Positions 63,843 through 64,000 of a stretch of DNA of 64,000 nt are shown here, piece after piece; positions within the stretch are counted from its first letter, which is position 1, and every line of letters starts with the position of its first letter. The notes under the pieces are model-generated. The model worked only from the letters and a program-made list of their open reading frames with translations. It was not told where the DNA came from and did not search any database. Source of the stretch: Pareuzebyella sediminis (GTDB taxonomy: Bacteria > Bacteroidota > Bacteroidia > Flavobacteriales > Flavobacteriaceae); NCBI RefSeq assembly GCF_008367235.1, contig NZ_VTZS01000001.1, forward strand, positions 496,001-560,000, read 5' to 3'. The position numbers and the translations under genes are program-made.

Positions 63843-64000
63843 ATGAAAAGAATATTCTTGCTCGGCGTACTTGTTATTTTGTTTTTTACCCTACCGATTA
63901 CAGCTCAAAAGAAAGCTTCCTTATCCTTAGAGGACATCTATAAAGACCGTGTTTATCAACAGAAAAGTTTTGGGCCCGTCAGATGGATGACCGACAATAA
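63843..64000 (+). CDS. DPP-IV-like S9 peptidase, N-terminal fragment (3' cut by window end)
   Basis: A frame runs from the ATG at 63843 to the window edge without a stop: 52 residues and two bases. It starts with a signal peptide (about residues 1-21, MKRIFLLGVLVILFF...ITAQ), followed by LSLEDIYKDRVYQQKSFGPVRWM, which matches the start of Bacteroidota dipeptidyl peptidase IV-like proteins (LTLEDIYxxxxF...FGPxRW). The catalytic domain lies beyond the window, so the name is provisional. Confidence 0.65.
   Translation, partial: MKRIFLLGVLVILFFTLPITAQKKASLSLEDIYKDRVYQQKSFGPVRWMTDN

Noticed and set aside
1-64000. CRISPR arrays, prophage, insertion sequences
   Set aside because: No repeated spacer pattern, transposase, integrase or terminal inverted repeats were seen in reading the window.

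Overview
The window reads as ordinary chromosomal DNA of a marine-type Flavobacteriaceae (Bacteroidota), in the Maribacter/Zobellia/Arenibacter range. The evidence is the low-to-moderate GC, several start regions carrying the Bacteroidota -7 promoter box TAnnTTTG, SusC-like carboxypeptidase-regulatory/plug/barrel proteins, and family markers such as DUF4834, the BatA-like VWA protein, the FdhF/YdeP oxidoreductase and a sulfonolipid-type PLP enzyme pair. No insertion sequence, prophage, CRISPR array or rRNA was seen. One tRNA-Ser(UGA) is present.

Layout. 1-4.4 kb: menaquinone genes menC (cut by the window edge) and menE with an overlapping CPBP membrane protease between them, then a TonB-plug protein fused to TPR-like repeats. 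4.4-13.5 kb: acyl-CoA carboxylase beta subunit, a Gfo/Idh/MocA oxidoreductase, a tiny membrane protein, ettA, a metallo-beta-lactamase lipoprotein, a GNAT enzyme, a coiled-coil membrane protein, fumC and an unlisted 59-aa membrane protein. 13.5-18.3 kb: an outer-membrane beta-barrel receptor with a Gly/Tyr-rich partner, arsC, and prfB with an intact programmed +1 frameshift. 18.4-21.8 kb: the conserved but poorly understood ATP-grasp / alpha-E / transglutaminase cluster. 22-29 kb: zinc metalloprotease, threonine aldolase, DUF1508 protein, secreted thioredoxin, YbaB and oligopeptidase B. 29-33 kb: a cysteine-synthase-like enzyme and an alpha-oxoamine synthase that together fit cysteate and 3-ketocapnine synthesis (sulfonolipids), facing a GNAT-fold protein that could be the N-acyltransferase.

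33-44.7 kb: an outer-membrane beta-barrel protein, a DUF4834 protein, a YfhO membrane protein, a GT4 glycosyltransferase with a flippase, a three-gene operon ending in a YdeP molybdopterin oxidoreductase, and a secreted, extremely Arg/Ser/Thr-rich protein. 44.9-51.2 kb: uvrA, then two tandem copies of a unit made of an ECF-type sigma factor, a leader hairpin and a 47-aa protein, then nth (lacking its Fe-S cluster cysteines) and bcp. 51.2-58.7 kb: a conserved Bacteroidota protein of unknown role, a PhnP-like hydrolase, a small membrane-anchored protein, and a five-gene operon containing a BatA-like protein, a dihydroorotase homologue that has lost its metal-binding HxH, two paralogous 108-aa membrane proteins and an esterase. 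58.8-64 kb: a GT2 glycosyltransferase, a DUF1080 protein, tRNA-Ser, a phytanoyl-CoA dioxygenase-like protein, an AraC regulator and the start of a DPP-IV-like peptidase cut by the window end.

Most promising for something undescribed: the duplicated sigma factor/47-aa protein units, the HxH-less dihydroorotase in an envelope operon, the plug-TPR fusion, and the sulfonolipid locus with a candidate N-acyltransferase. All functional statements come from reading motifs and context by eye; no database search was run.
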